A stretch of 64,000 nt of DNA from the NCBI RefSeq assembly GCF_006717045.1, contig NZ_VFPH01000001.1, forward strand, positions 1,054,001 through 1,118,000, given 5' to 3'. Source of the stretch: Pseudonocardia cypriaca. Its GTDB lineage: Bacteria; Actinomycetota; Actinomycetes; Mycobacteriales; Pseudonocardiaceae. The position numbers and the translations under genes were made by a program. Shown in pieces: positions 1-8,399 of the stretch. The notes under the pieces were generated by a model. It was not told the DNA's origin and ran no database searches. It was given only the letters and a program-made list of their open reading frames with translations. Positions within the stretch are counted from its first letter, which is position 1. Each line of letters opens with the position of its first letter.

Positions 1-407
1 TTCCAGCGGCCGTTGACGAGGAACCCGCGGTCGGTGGGGGTGGCGTGGTGGACCGGGAACAGCGCGCCCGCGAAGACGACGTCGGGACCGTCGGCGTACA
101 GCTCCGCCTGCGCTTCGAGTGGCAGGGATCCGAGGTAGACCAGCTGCGAGCCGAAGCTCGCGACCCAGCCGGTGGAGCCGTCGACGGCCGAGATCCGCTC
201 GATCAGGTCCAGGAACCGCGCCGGTGGCATCGTCTCCCCGCCGAACCGCTGCGGCGTCGCGGAGCGGTAGATGCCGAGCTGTTTGAGCCGCGCGACGAAG
301 TCCGGGGAGACGTAGCGCTGCTCGCGGAACTCGTCCCGGCGCTCGGCCAGCTCGGCGAGGACCTCGTCGAGCGTGACCGAGCCGATCCCGTCCTGCGTCC
401 GTGTCAT
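1..407 (-). CDS. Acyl-CoA dehydrogenase-fold flavin hydroxylase, 3' end beyond window
   Basis: Only the first ~135 codons are in the window; the gene runs off the left edge. The N-terminal region resembles flavin-dependent hydroxylases of the acyl-CoA dehydrogenase fold (HsaA/pigment-type group), with phrases such as RYVSPDFVARLKQLGIYR, PQRFGG and VDGSTGW that belong to the helical N-terminal domain. Such proteins use FMNH2/FADH2 from a partner reductase to hydroxylate aromatics. Its ATG overlaps the stop of the preceding molybdenum hydroxylase gene (ATGA), so it is the last visible gene of the transporter/Mo-hydroxylase operon. A true acyl-CoA dehydrogenase remains possible because the catalytic region is not visible. 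Confidence 0.75.
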   Translation of the reverse strand, partial: MTRTQDGIGSVTLDEVLAELAERRDEFREQRYVSPDFVARLKQLGIYRSATPQRFGGETMPPARFLDLIERISAVDGSTGWVASFGSQLVYLGSLPLEAQAELYADGPDVVFAGALFPVHHATPTDRGFLVNGRW

Positions 408-3400
408 CGCTGCTCCTTCATCCGTTGCTGGGCCGCGAGCGCCTCAACGGCGCGCACGACCAGGCCGGTGGCGGCATCGAGCTTCCACGCGTTGTGCGCG
501 AGCGGGTGGGCGTGCGCGTCGAGGACGGCGTCGACGTGGCGGCGCACGCTCGCCGCGTCCGGTGCGGTGCCGCGCAGTGCGTCCTCGACGGCGGTGAGCC
601 GCCACGGGACGGGTGCGATCGCGCCGAGGACGAGGCGGACGTCGCGCCACGTGCCGCCGGGTGCCCGGTCGACCGACAGCGCCGCGGACGCGGTGGCGAA
701 GTCACCCGTGTACAGGGCGAGCTTCGTGAAGGCCGACGCTCGCACGAGCGCGGAGGTGGGAACCGTGACCGCGGTGACCAGTTCTCCGCGGCGAAGGACG
801 GTCTCTCCGGGCCCCGTGTAGAACGCGGAGACCGGCACGGTCCGGCCGCGGTCGGTCTCCCCAGAGTCGATCTCCCCAGAGTCGATTTCCACCGCGGCAT
901 CGAGCGCGAGGAACACGGTCGAGAGGTCCGACGGGGTCACCGCCTGGCAGCGGTGCCCGTCGACCACGGCGTGCTGGAACCGGTGGTCGCCGGTGACCGC
1001 GTAGCAGGGGCTCAGCGGTCCGTTCCGCTTGTAGCAGTCGAAGCCGTTGCGGAAGAACCAGCAGCGCTTGGCCTGCACGAGGTTCCCGCCCACCGTCGCG
1101 GCGTTGCGCACCTGTGGGGACGCGATGGTGGCGATCGCCTCGGCCACGACCGGCGGGACGTCCGGGTGGGCGGCCAGGTCGGCGAGCGGGACGGCCGCGC
1201 CGATGCGCAGGCCGGCGTCGTCGCGGGTGATGCGCCGCATCTCGGTCACCGACGCGACGGAGACGAGCACGGGCGCCGGACGGGGTTCGGCCCTGCGTTC
1301 GACGAGGGCGTCGGTCGCCCCGCCGAGCGGAGCGGCGCCCGGGGCCGCCAGCAGCGCGGTTGCCTCGGCCAGGGTCTTCGGCACGTGGATCTCCGGCTCG
1401 GGCGGGTCCGCGATGCGGCGACGGGCGCGGGCCGCCGGACCGAACCGGCTGCCCAGCGCGTGCAGCAGCCGGTGCAGGCCCAGCGGGTAGGCAGCCCGGA
1501 TCGCCGCGATCCACCAGCGGGCGGGGCGGCGCCAGATCCGGTGCCTGCGCGCCGGCCATCCCTCGTGCCGGCGCAGGGCGCAAAGCACCTTGTCGGGCGT
1601 CAGCGGCAGCTCCCGCAGCCGCACGCCGACCGCATCGTGCACCGCGTTGGCGATCGCCGCGCCCGGCGGGATGATCGACATCTCGCCGACGCTCTTGGCC
1701 CCGTACGGGCCGGCCTCGTCGTGGCCCGGGACGATGATCGGCCGGATCGAGGGCAGGTCGGCGTTGCGCGGCAGCGCGTAGTGCAGGAAGCCGGCGTTCA
1801 CCACCCGCCCGCCCTCGCGGACGAGCTCCTCGCCCAGCGCCGCCCCGATTCCCATCGCCGCGCCACCGACGATCTGGCCCTCGACGGCCGTCGGGTTGAT
1901 CGCGGTGCCGACGTCATGCGCGGCGACGTAGTCGACCACCCGGATCTGCCCGGTCAGCCGGTCGACGTCGACGACGGCGCCGTGGGCGGCGAAGGCGTAG
2001 GTGGGGGAGAGGTTCGCCGTGCTCTTCTCGGGAGAGAGCATCTCGGTGCCCTCGAGCCGGTAGGACGTCTCGTGGGGGAGCACGAGCGCGCCGTCCGGGT
2101 CGGGCCTGCTGTCCTCGGCCAGCGGGACGAGGTCGCCGAGCGCCACCGACGTGCCGTCGGGTGCCACGGCCGAGCCGCCGCGCAGCCGGACGTCGTCGGT
2201 GCCGAGCTTCGCCGCCGCGAGCCCGCGCAGCCGGTCGGCGAGCTCCCGGGCCGCCTGCCCGACGGACGAGCCGGTCATGTGCGTGCCCCGCGACGACCAG
2301 GCGCCCAGCTCGAACGGCGTCTGCTCGCCGTCGGTCGACAGCACCGAGACGTCGGCGAGGTCGACGCCGAGCTCGAACGCCGCGATCTGGGCGAGGATGG
2401 TGTTCTGCCCGGTGCCGGCGTCGGCGCTGCCGTGGCGCACGCGGACCCGGCCGTCGGCGAAGAGGTCGACCGCCGCGTCGCTGCGGTTCGCCATCTCGTA
2501 GGCGTAGGCGCCGGACCCGTGGGCGCCCGCGGCGACGCCCCAGCCGCGATCGGCGCGCCGTCCGGCCCGCGCGCGATCCCAGTCGAGCGCGTCGCGGACC
2601 GCGACCAGGCAGTCGCCGAGTCGGTTGGTGGTGACCCGGTACCCGCAGAGCGTCGTCGCGTGTTCGGGCGGGAGGTTGCGCAGGCGCAGCTCGACGGGGT
2701 CGATCCCGAGCCGCTCGGCGATCTCGTCGACCTGGCTCTCCATCGCGAGCGACACCTGCGGCGTGCCGTAGCCGCGGAACTGCCCGCCCGGCTGGGTGGC
2801 GGTGTCGACGAGCCGTGCGGTGAAGCGGACCCCGTCCGGCCGGTACATCGAGCCGAGGGTGATCAGACCGACCCGCAGGACGGAGGTGCCCATGTGGTTG
2901 TAGGAGCCGTTGTCCACCAGGACGTCCGCGTCGAACTCCCGCAGCACCCCGTCGGCGTCGGCCGAGGTGCGCAGCACGGTCTCGAAGCGGTGGCGCGGCT
3001 TGTTCGCCCCGAACTCCTCGGCCCGGTCCAGCTCGACCAGCACCGGTCGCCCGGCGGCGCGGGCGAGCGCCGCCGCGAGCACCTCGTGCTCGGACGCCTT
3101 CGACTTCGACCCGAACCCGCCGCCGACGGCGACCTCCCGGCACACGACCTGATCATGGCGCAGGCCCATGAGGTGCGCGACCTCCTTGGCGATGAACCAC
3201 GGCGCCTGCGTCGACGTCCACAGCTCGACGACCTCGCGCTCGGCGTCCCAGGACGCCAACGTCGTGTTCGGCTCCATGCACGCGTGCGCGACGCTCGGGT
3301 AGGTGAAGCGGCCGGTGACGGTCACCGCCGCGTCTGCTGCTCCCGGATCGCCCCAGCGCCCTTCGAGGAGCATCGACACGTTCGGCTCCGGGGATGTTCG

Positions 3401-3889
3401 CGGGTGGAGCCGGCGGGCGCTCGGCAGGCGGGAGGCCTGCACCGTGAGCGGCGCCCGACGGGGTCGGTAGCGCACCCGGATCGCGCGCAGCGCGGCACGC
3501 GCGATCTCCGGGGTCTCGGCCGCGACGGCCGCGACCTCCTGACCGACGTGCCGGACCACCCCGTCCGCGAGCGGCGGCCGGTCCGACAGCGGCCCGCCGC
3601 GGTGGACGTAGCGGATACCGGGGGCGAAGTCGGCCATGGTGAGGACGGCGTGCACCCCGGGGAGCGCGCGAGCGGCAGCGGTGTCGATGCCGCGGATCTC
3701 GGCGAAGGGGTGCGGGGAGCGCAGGACGGCGCCGTGCAGCGGGGGCCGGCCGGTTGCGGTCGCGGAAGCCACGAGGTCCGCCGTGTAGGGCACCCGCCCC
3801 GTGCTGCGGACGTCCCAGTCGATGGGCCGGACGCGGTCGCCGATGCCCCGCCTCGTGGTGAGCTCGCAAGCTCGCTCGACGTGCCTCAT
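404..3889 (-). CDS. Molybdenum hydroxylase: Mo-binding large subunit fused to FAD-binding medium subunit
   Basis: A 1161-residue xanthine dehydrogenase-family protein combining two normally separate subunits. Residues ~20-130 look like the aldehyde oxidase a/b hammerhead. Residues ~150-790 are the molybdopterin-binding part, with GGGFGSK near 256 and the catalytic-glutamate segment GAKSVGEMS near 730. After a basic linker, residues ~832-1155 are a CoxM-type FAD domain (LGGATDALV, AATVGGNL) and CO-dehydrogenase flavoprotein C-terminus. Between ~945 and 990 lie four cysteines in the spacing seen in PaoB/YagS and HcrB, which bind an extra [4Fe-4S] cluster. ATG at 3889 overlaps the 2Fe-2S gene stop. 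The substrate is unknown; hydroxylation of an aldehyde or N-heteroaromatic compound is inferred. Subunit order Mo-then-FAD in one chain is unusual. Confidence 0.92.
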   Translation of the reverse strand: MRHVERACELTTRRGIGDRVRPIDWDVRSTGRVPYTADLVASATATGRPPLHGAVLRSPHPFAEIRGIDTAAARALPGVHAVLTMADFAPGIRYVHRGGPLSDRPPLADGVVRHVGQEVAAVAAETPEIARAALRAIRVRYRPRRAPLTVQASRLPSARRLHPRTSPEPNVSMLLEGRWGDPGAADAAVTVTGRFTYPSVAHACMEPNTTLASWDAEREVVELWTSTQAPWFIAKEVAHLMGLRHDQVVCREVAVGGGFGSKSKASEHEVLAAALARAAGRPVLVELDRAEEFGANKPRHRFETVLRTSADADGVLREFDADVLVDNGSYNHMGTSVLRVGLITLGSMYRPDGVRFTARLVDTATQPGGQFRGYGTPQVSLAMESQVDEIAERLGIDPVELRLRNLPPEHATTLCGYRVTTNRLGDCLVAVRDALDWDRARAGRRADRGWGVAAGAHGSGAYAYEMANRSDAAVDLFADGRVRVRHGSADAGTGQNTILAQIAAFELGVDLADVSVLSTDGEQTPFELGAWSSRGTHMTGSSVGQAARELADRLRGLAAAKLGTDDVRLRGGSAVAPDGTSVALGDLVPLAEDSRPDPDGALVLPHETSYRLEGTEMLSPEKSTANLSPTYAFAAHGAVVDVDRLTGQIRVVDYVAAHDVGTAINPTAVEGQIVGGAAMGIGAALGEELVREGGRVVNAGFLHYALPRNADLPSIRPIIVPGHDEAGPYGAKSVGEMSIIPPGAAIANAVHDAVGVRLRELPLTPDKVLCALRRHEGWPARRHRIWRRPARWWIAAIRAAYPLGLHRLLHALGSRFGPAARARRRIADPPEPEIHVPKTLAEATALLAAPGAAPLGGATDALVERRAEPRPAPVLVSVASVTEMRRITRDDAGLRIGAAVPLADLAAHPDVPPVVAEAIATIASPQVRNAATVGGNLVQAKRCWFFRNGFDCYKRNGPLSPCYAVTGDHRFQHAVVDGHRCQAVTPSDLSTVFLALDAAVEIDSGEIDSGETDRGRTVPVSAFYTGPGETVLRRGELVTAVTVPTSALVRASAFTKLALYTGDFATASAALSVDRAPGGTWRDVRLVLGAIAPVPWRLTAVEDALRGTAPDAASVRRHVDAVLDAHAHPLAHNAWKLDAATGLVVRAVEALAAQQRMKEQR
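856..885 (-). repeat. Two perfect 15-bp in-frame tandem copies
   Basis: The unit TCTCCCCAGAGTCGA occurs twice back to back and is read in frame on the minus strand as a repeated EIDSG segment in the FAD part of the fused molybdenum hydroxylase. It probably arose by slippage in a surface loop. Confidence 0.85.
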
Positions 3890-4368
3890 GGCGAGCCCGT
3901 GGGCTCGTCCGGCGTCTCCGCCACGTGACAGATCGCGGCGGTGATCGCCTGGTACCCGGTGCACCGGCAGAGGACGCCGGACATGGCGTGTGCGACGCGT
4001 TCCCGCCGCCCGTCGGCCGGCCGGTCGGCCTCGTCCCGCAGCACGGCCCAAGCGGTCACCACCTGGCCGGGCGTGCAGAACCCGCACTGGAAGGCGCCGC
4101 GGTCGGCGAACTCCGCGCGCAGCTGCGCCGTCTCGTCGGCGAGGTCCTCGACCGTGCGCACCGGCTCGCGGACGAGCACCGCGGGCACGGTGCACGACAG
4201 CCGCGGGCGGCCGCCGACGAGCACGGTGCAGGCACCGCACTCGCCGCGGCCGCACGCGACCTTCGTGCCGGTCAGCCCGAGCTGCTCGCGCAGAACCCGC
4301 GAGAGCGGCTCGAGCCCGGACGCCCGAACGTCGAACGGCGCACCGTTGACCTCGAGCCGGTGGGTCAC
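3886..4368 (-). CDS. 2Fe-2S iron-sulfur subunit of molybdenum hydroxylase (CoxS/PaoA type)
   Basis: A 160-residue two-cluster electron-transfer subunit. The N-terminal plant-type [2Fe-2S] fold has C39, C44, C47 (ACGRGECGACTVL) and C59. The C-terminal four-helix domain has C95 and C98 (QCGFCTPG) and C134/C136 (CRCTGY). It passes electrons from the molybdenum site to FAD in the fused partner encoded immediately downstream, with which it overlaps by an ATGA. The GTG start at 4368 overlaps the transporter stop (GTGA), so translation is coupled to import. Length and motif set are typical of the family. Confidence 0.96.
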   Translation of the reverse strand: MTHRLEVNGAPFDVRASGLEPLSRVLREQLGLTGTKVACGRGECGACTVLVGGRPRLSCTVPAVLVREPVRTVEDLADETAQLRAEFADRGAFQCGFCTPGQVVTAWAVLRDEADRPADGRRERVAHAMSGVLCRCTGYQAITAAICHVAETPDEPTGSP

Positions 4369-5681
4369 GCGGTCGCCGTGCCGAGCGCCGTGGTCGGCTG
4401 GGCGGGTTCACCCGCGGTGTCCCGGATGGGCATGAGGACGGCCGCGATGAACGACACGGCCGCCATCCCGGCCATGTACCAGGCGATGCCCACCCAGCTA
4501 CCCGTGCGGCCCAGGATCGAGGTGGCGATCGCGGGGGCGAAGGCGTTGCCGGCGATCGTGCCGATCGTGAACCCGAGTGACATGCCGCTGTACCGCAGGG
4601 CGGGCGGGAAGACCTGCGAGAAGTAGGCCGGGAACATGGCGTAGTTGGCCGAGTACGGCAGGAACAGCAGCACGAAGCCGAGCAGCATGAGCCCGTACTG
4701 GCGGGTGTCGAGCAGCGCGAACCACGCGAAGGGGAGGACCACCATGCCGGCCGCGCCGGCGAGGAACACCGTGCGGACCCCGATCCGGTCGGCGATCGGC
4801 CCGAAGAGCGGCGGGAACACGAGGGTCGCCACGACCGCGGGGAGCAGCACCCCGAGCATGGCGCTGTTGGTCAGCCCCAGCGCCTCCCGGCCGTAGGCCA
4901 GCGAGAAGACGGTCGTCATCGTGACGACGACACCCGCGCCGACCGTGCCGAGCGCCACCAGGATCACCCGCTGCCAGTCCGAGCGGAGCACGTCGAGGAT
5001 CGGCAGGCGGCGCACCTCGCCGCTGTCCTGCACGGCGACGAACGCCGGGCTCTCGGCGAGCGTGACTCGCGCGGCGACGCCGACGACGACCAGCACCGCG
5101 CTGATCAGGAACGGGATCCGCCAGCCCCAGCTCAGCAGCGCCTCCTCGGGCAGCTGCAGCACCGCGAGGAACGCGAGGTTCGAGGTCAGCGTGCCGACGC
5201 CTGCGCCGGTGTTGAGCAACGAGCCGACGAGACCGCGGCGCCGCTCCGGGGTGTGCTCCACGGTCATCAGCACGGCCCCGCCGTACTCGCCGCCGAGCGA
5301 GAGGCCTTGCACGATCCGCAGGGTGACCAGCAGGACGGGCGCGAGCACCCCGACGGTCGCGTAGGTGGGAAGCAGGCCGATCGCGAACGTCGAGGCGCCC
5401 ATCATCGTGAGCGTCACGACCAGCATCGACTTGCGGCCGAGCCGGTCGCCGAAGTGCCCGAAGACGATCGCTCCGAGCGGGCGGGCGACGTAGCCGACGC
5501 CGAACGTCGAGAGCGAGATGAGGGTGCCGACCAGCGGGTCGAAGGAGGGGAAGAAGAGCCGGGCGAAGATCAGTGACGATGCCAGCCCGTAGATGAAGAA
5601 GTCGTAGAACTCGATGACCGTGCCGAGCCAGCTGGCCAGCACTGCCTTGACGGGGGTGCGTTGCGGGGGCGTGGTGGTCAT
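4365..5681 (-). CDS. MFS transporter, metabolite:H+ symporter (MHS) family
   Basis: About 438 residues with 12 predicted membrane segments. The N-terminus (GTVIEFYDFFIYG) and the loop 2-3 motif GHFGDRLGRKS are those of the MHS family (ShiA, KgtP, ProP relatives), which import organic acids, betaines or aromatic acids with protons. I chose ATG 5681 because it is preceded by GGAGGAACC; a longer open frame upstream would read through the operator. It is first in an operon with the molybdenum hydroxylase genes, so it probably imports their substrate. A TetR-type operator lies about 65 bases upstream. Confidence 0.93.
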   Translation of the reverse strand: MTTTPPQRTPVKAVLASWLGTVIEFYDFFIYGLASSLIFARLFFPSFDPLVGTLISLSTFGVGYVARPLGAIVFGHFGDRLGRKSMLVVTLTMMGASTFAIGLLPTYATVGVLAPVLLVTLRIVQGLSLGGEYGGAVLMTVEHTPERRRGLVGSLLNTGAGVGTLTSNLAFLAVLQLPEEALLSWGWRIPFLISAVLVVVGVAARVTLAESPAFVAVQDSGEVRRLPILDVLRSDWQRVILVALGTVGAGVVVTMTTVFSLAYGREALGLTNSAMLGVLLPAVVATLVFPPLFGPIADRIGVRTVFLAGAAGMVVLPFAWFALLDTRQYGLMLLGFVLLFLPYSANYAMFPAYFSQVFPPALRYSGMSLGFTIGTIAGNAFAPAIATSILGRTGSWVGIAWYMAGMAAVSFIAAVLMPIRDTAGEPAQPTTALGTATA

Positions 5682-5744
5682 TGGTTCCTCCGGAACCGCG
5701 GTCCGAGACCGACGACGGGTGTTCACCCGGCATCGGGAGAGTTG

Positions 5745-5759
5745 CCGTACCGTGTACGG
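5745..5759. promoter_or_regulatory. TetR-type operator upstream of the MHS transporter
   Basis: CCGTAC-CGT-GTACGG is a perfect inverted repeat with six-base arms and a three-base centre, in the gap between the TetR gene and the transporter start. The same pattern occurs at 6523-6537 between TetR and the luciferase-like gene. Confidence 0.7.
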
Positions 5760-5805
5760 TCCGCCGCACGGGGTCAAGGAGTCCGGTCCGGTGGCCGGAA
5801 CGACC

Positions 5806-6498
5806 TCAGGCCCGGGCGTGCTGCAGGGTCCGGAGGGTGGCGTCGATGTAGGCCTCGAGGCCCGCGTCGAACTGCTCGTCGGACGGCAGGCCGGCGATGT
5901 CCCCGGCGAGCTCGACGACGTGCGGGAACTCGTCGATGGGCAGGGACGCGTAGAAGTGCGTGCGCTGGCGGCGTTCCTCGGCGCTCGCCGCCCGGTCGCC
6001 GCGGCCCCACGGGCGGGGCTTTTGGTAGCTGGCGAAGCCGATCGCGTACGTCAGGAGGAAGCCGTAGCACCGCGCCGCCTGCTGGCCCGGGATCCCGGCG
6101 TCGACGAGGCGCGCCAGAGCGGCTTCCATCGCTCCGCGCAGTGCAACGCGGCTGCTGGTGACGCGGGTCGCGAAGAGCCGCATGACGGACGGGTGCTCGC
6201 GCATCAGCGCCAGGAAGGCGTGACCGACGGTCCGCAGCGCGCCGGCGGGCCCGGCGTCCGGCTCGGGTGGCAGCTGCATCCGGCCGAGGACGTGGTCGGC
6301 CATCCCGTCGAGGATCTCGTCCTTGCTGCGAAAGTAGCTGTAGAGCGACATCGTGCCGACGCCCAGGTCGGCCGCGAGCCGGCGCACCGTGAGCCGATCG
6401 ATGTCGCCCTCCGCATCGGAGATGCGCAGCGCGGCTTCGATGATCCGGTCGGCCGAGAGCGCGGTCTCGCGCCCCGATCGCTTCGACTCCCTCACCAT
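5806..6498 (-). CDS. TetR/AcrR family regulator of the Mo-hydroxylase cassette
   Basis: About 230 residues. The N-terminal helix-turn-helix (RLTVRRLAADLGVGTMSLYSYFRSK) is followed by a TetR C-terminal ligand domain. Start ATG 6498 has AAGGGGGT just upstream; the longer frame would run into the divergent luciferase-like gene. It lies between the two promoters carrying CCGTAC-N3-GTACGR palindromes, so it probably represses itself, the transporter/molybdenum hydroxylase operon downstream on the same strand, and the divergent oxidoreductase until an inducing substrate binds. The ligand is not identifiable from sequence. Confidence 0.93.
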   Translation of the reverse strand: MVRESKRSGRETALSADRIIEAALRISDAEGDIDRLTVRRLAADLGVGTMSLYSYFRSKDEILDGMADHVLGRMQLPPEPDAGPAGALRTVGHAFLALMREHPSVMRLFATRVTSSRVALRGAMEAALARLVDAGIPGQQAARCYGFLLTYAIGFASYQKPRPWGRGDRAASAEERRQRTHFYASLPIDEFPHVVELAGDIAGLPSDEQFDAGLEAYIDATLRTLQHARA

Positions 6499-6522
6499 CG
6501 AACCCCCTTGTGCTAAACCGTA

Positions 6523-6537
6523 CCGTACGTCGTACGA
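6523..6537. promoter_or_regulatory. TetR-type operator in the TetR/luciferase-like divergent promoter
   Basis: CCGTAC-GTC-GTACGA matches the palindrome at 5745-5759 at every arm position but the last. It sits 12 bases before the luciferase-like start and 24 bases before the TetR start, where binding would block both promoters. Confidence 0.72.
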
Positions 6538-6549
6538 GGAGGTGCTGAC

Positions 6550-7560
6550 ATGAGGGTCGGCCTGCGCATCCCGCCCTGCGCCCCGGTGCCGGAGATCGCC
6601 GCGCTCGCGCTGGACGCGGAGCGGGCGGGGTTCGACGAGGTCTGGTTCCCCGACTCGCAGCTGCTGTGGCGCGACGTGTTCGCCGTCGCCGCCGCCGCGG
6701 CGGCCGCGACCTCGCGGATCAGGCTCGGCACGGCGGTCACGAACGTCGTCACCCGGCACCCCGCGGTCCTCGCATCGGCGGCGCGCACCGTCGGCGAGCT
6801 CGCCCCCGGCCGGTTCGTGCTCGGGGTCGGAGTCGGGGACAGCGCCGTCGCTCCGGTGGGACTGCGGGCGTCCACCGGCGCCGAGCTGCGCGAGCGGCTC
6901 GCGATCGTGCGGAGCCTGCTCGCGGGCGCCGCTGTCGACTTCGGTGGGGCATCGGCTCGGCTACGCGACCCCGTTGACGTGCCGATCCACCTCGCGGCCA
7001 GCGGGCCGCGCAACCTGCGGCTCGCGGGCGAGATCGCCGACGGCGCGATCCTGCTCTCCGGGGTGGCCGCCGGCCCGCTGGCCGCCGCCACCGCCCGCGT
7101 CCAGGACGGAGCGCACGCCGCCGGGCGATGGGGGGTGCCGATGACGGTGTCCGCGTTCTGCCGGGTGACGGACGACGTGCCGCGCGTCGCCCGGGAGCTC
7201 AAGCCGATCTGCGCGCGGATCGCCCAGAACGGCGGGGCGCCCTTCCTCGCGCTGGCAGGCGTCCACGTGGACGTGCCGGAGCACCTGCCCGGCGTCTACC
7301 CCGACCTGGTGCACGCCGAGGACTGGGAGGCAGCGGTGCGGGTGTGCGACCCGTACGTCCCGGACGCAGCTGCCACCGCCTTCGCCCGGGAGTTCTGCCT
7401 CTACGGCACACCGGCCGAGATCGTCGACCGGCTCGCGAGCGTGCGCGCGGCCGGGGTCGACGCGGTGTTCCTGCAGCACGTCGGGTCCTACGATCTGCCG
7501 CGTGCTCTGCTGACGGAGGTCTCCGAGAACGTGCTCCCGCTGCTTCGCGTCTCCCGGTGA
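6550..7560 (+). CDS. Luciferase-like (LLM class) flavin/F420-dependent oxidoreductase
   Basis: 336 residues of the bacterial luciferase TIM-barrel family. Typical elements are the N-terminal RVGLRIPP, EVWFPDSQL, IRLGTAVTNVVTRHP, the active-site region GRFVLGVGVGDS and the C-terminal GTPAEIVDRL. Actinobacterial members related to methylenetetrahydromethanopterin reductase often use cofactor F420, others FMN. It is divergent from TetR and shares that operator, so it probably acts on the same compound, or a downstream product, as the molybdenum hydroxylase. The reaction cannot be stated from sequence. An alanine-rich stretch near residues 46-54 is unusual but in frame. Confidence 0.9.
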   Translation: MRVGLRIPPCAPVPEIAALALDAERAGFDEVWFPDSQLLWRDVFAVAAAAAAATSRIRLGTAVTNVVTRHPAVLASAARTVGELAPGRFVLGVGVGDSAVAPVGLRASTGAELRERLAIVRSLLAGAAVDFGGASARLRDPVDVPIHLAASGPRNLRLAGEIADGAILLSGVAAGPLAAATARVQDGAHAAGRWGVPMTVSAFCRVTDDVPRVARELKPICARIAQNGGAPFLALAGVHVDVPEHLPGVYPDLVHAEDWEAAVRVCDPYVPDAAATAFAREFCLYGTPAEIVDRLASVRAAGVDAVFLQHVGSYDLPRALLTEVSENVLPLLRVSR

Positions 7561-7581
7561 CCCCTCGGAAGGCGCCGCGGA

Positions 7582-8244
7582 TCAAACCGCCGTCGCGCGG
7601 ATCGCGCGGCGGGCGGCGGCGACGGTGAAGGCGGCCATGGCGAAGGGCACCGGCACGGTGCCGATCTCGACGGCGGCCAGTGCCGCCAGCTGGTCGGTGA
7701 CGTAGAGCACCGTGCGGACGACGAAGTTGGCGAAGCAGATGCCGGCCCCGACCCAGGAGGTGGCGGCGTAGACGCGCCGCAGCGGGGCGTGCCGGCGCCA
7801 GTCGCGGGGCCCACCGGCCAGTCGGTTGAGCGCGAGCCCCGTCACTGGCCGGCCGATGAGCACCGAGCCGAGGAAGAGCAGCCCCGTGGCTGCTGGGAGC
7901 AGCGTGGGGACGAGGAAGAAGCCCCTGGCTTCCCCGGTGAGGGCGGCGACCAGCGCGCACACGGCTGCGATGACGAGGCCGACCAGCGCCGCTCTCGGGG
8001 ACTCCCGGCGCACGAGGCGCACCCCGAACGCCACCGGAGCGGACACCGCCAGGGCGATGAACGCCCAGGTCATCCCGCCGACGGCGTTGGCGATGACGAA
8101 CGCAGCGGTGGGAGCGGCGGCGACGGCGATCCCGGTCCAGCCGCCCGAGCGCACCACGGCCTGGCGGACGGCCACCGCGAGGCTCACCGGCTCGTTCTCG
8201 ACCGGGAGCTCGCGCGAGTCCGAGGTGGCCGCTTCGTTCGTCAT
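7582..8244 (-). CDS. DUF3159-type integral membrane protein
   Basis: About 220 residues with five or six hydrophobic segments, matching the actinobacterial DUF3159 family, whose function is unknown. The cytoplasmic N-terminus is short and acidic. Start ATG 8244 is preceded by GGAGGAGC; the open frame continues 85 codons upstream with low-complexity sequence that is probably not translated. It converges on the luciferase-like gene with only 21 bases between stops and lies downstream of the LuxR gene on the same strand, separated by about 155 bases. Confidence 0.85.
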   Translation of the reverse strand: MTNEAATSDSRELPVENEPVSLAVAVRQAVVRSGGWTGIAVAAAPTAAFVIANAVGGMTWAFIALAVSAPVAFGVRLVRRESPRAALVGLVIAAVCALVAALTGEARGFFLVPTLLPAATGLLFLGSVLIGRPVTGLALNRLAGGPRDWRRHAPLRRVYAATSWVGAGICFANFVVRTVLYVTDQLAALAAVEIGTVPVPFAMAAFTVAAARRAIRATAV

Positions 8245-8399
8245 GTGGTGCTCCTCCGTCGGGTGGTGCGTGTGCCGCCCACGGTTCCGCGTCGCCGGAG
8301 GGACATCCACGACCTCCCGATCCGTGGATGGGCGAGCCACCGGAGCGCCGATGGGGGACCGACGCTGTGCCACGCGATCGGTCGCGTGGAGCACGAGCG

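Noticed and set aside
401..3928. 1175-residue plus-strand open frame opposite the Mo hydroxylase
   Set aside because: It is antisense to a clearly conserved gene, has arginine/glycine/valine-rich composition without motifs, and is typical of shadow frames in very GC-rich DNA.
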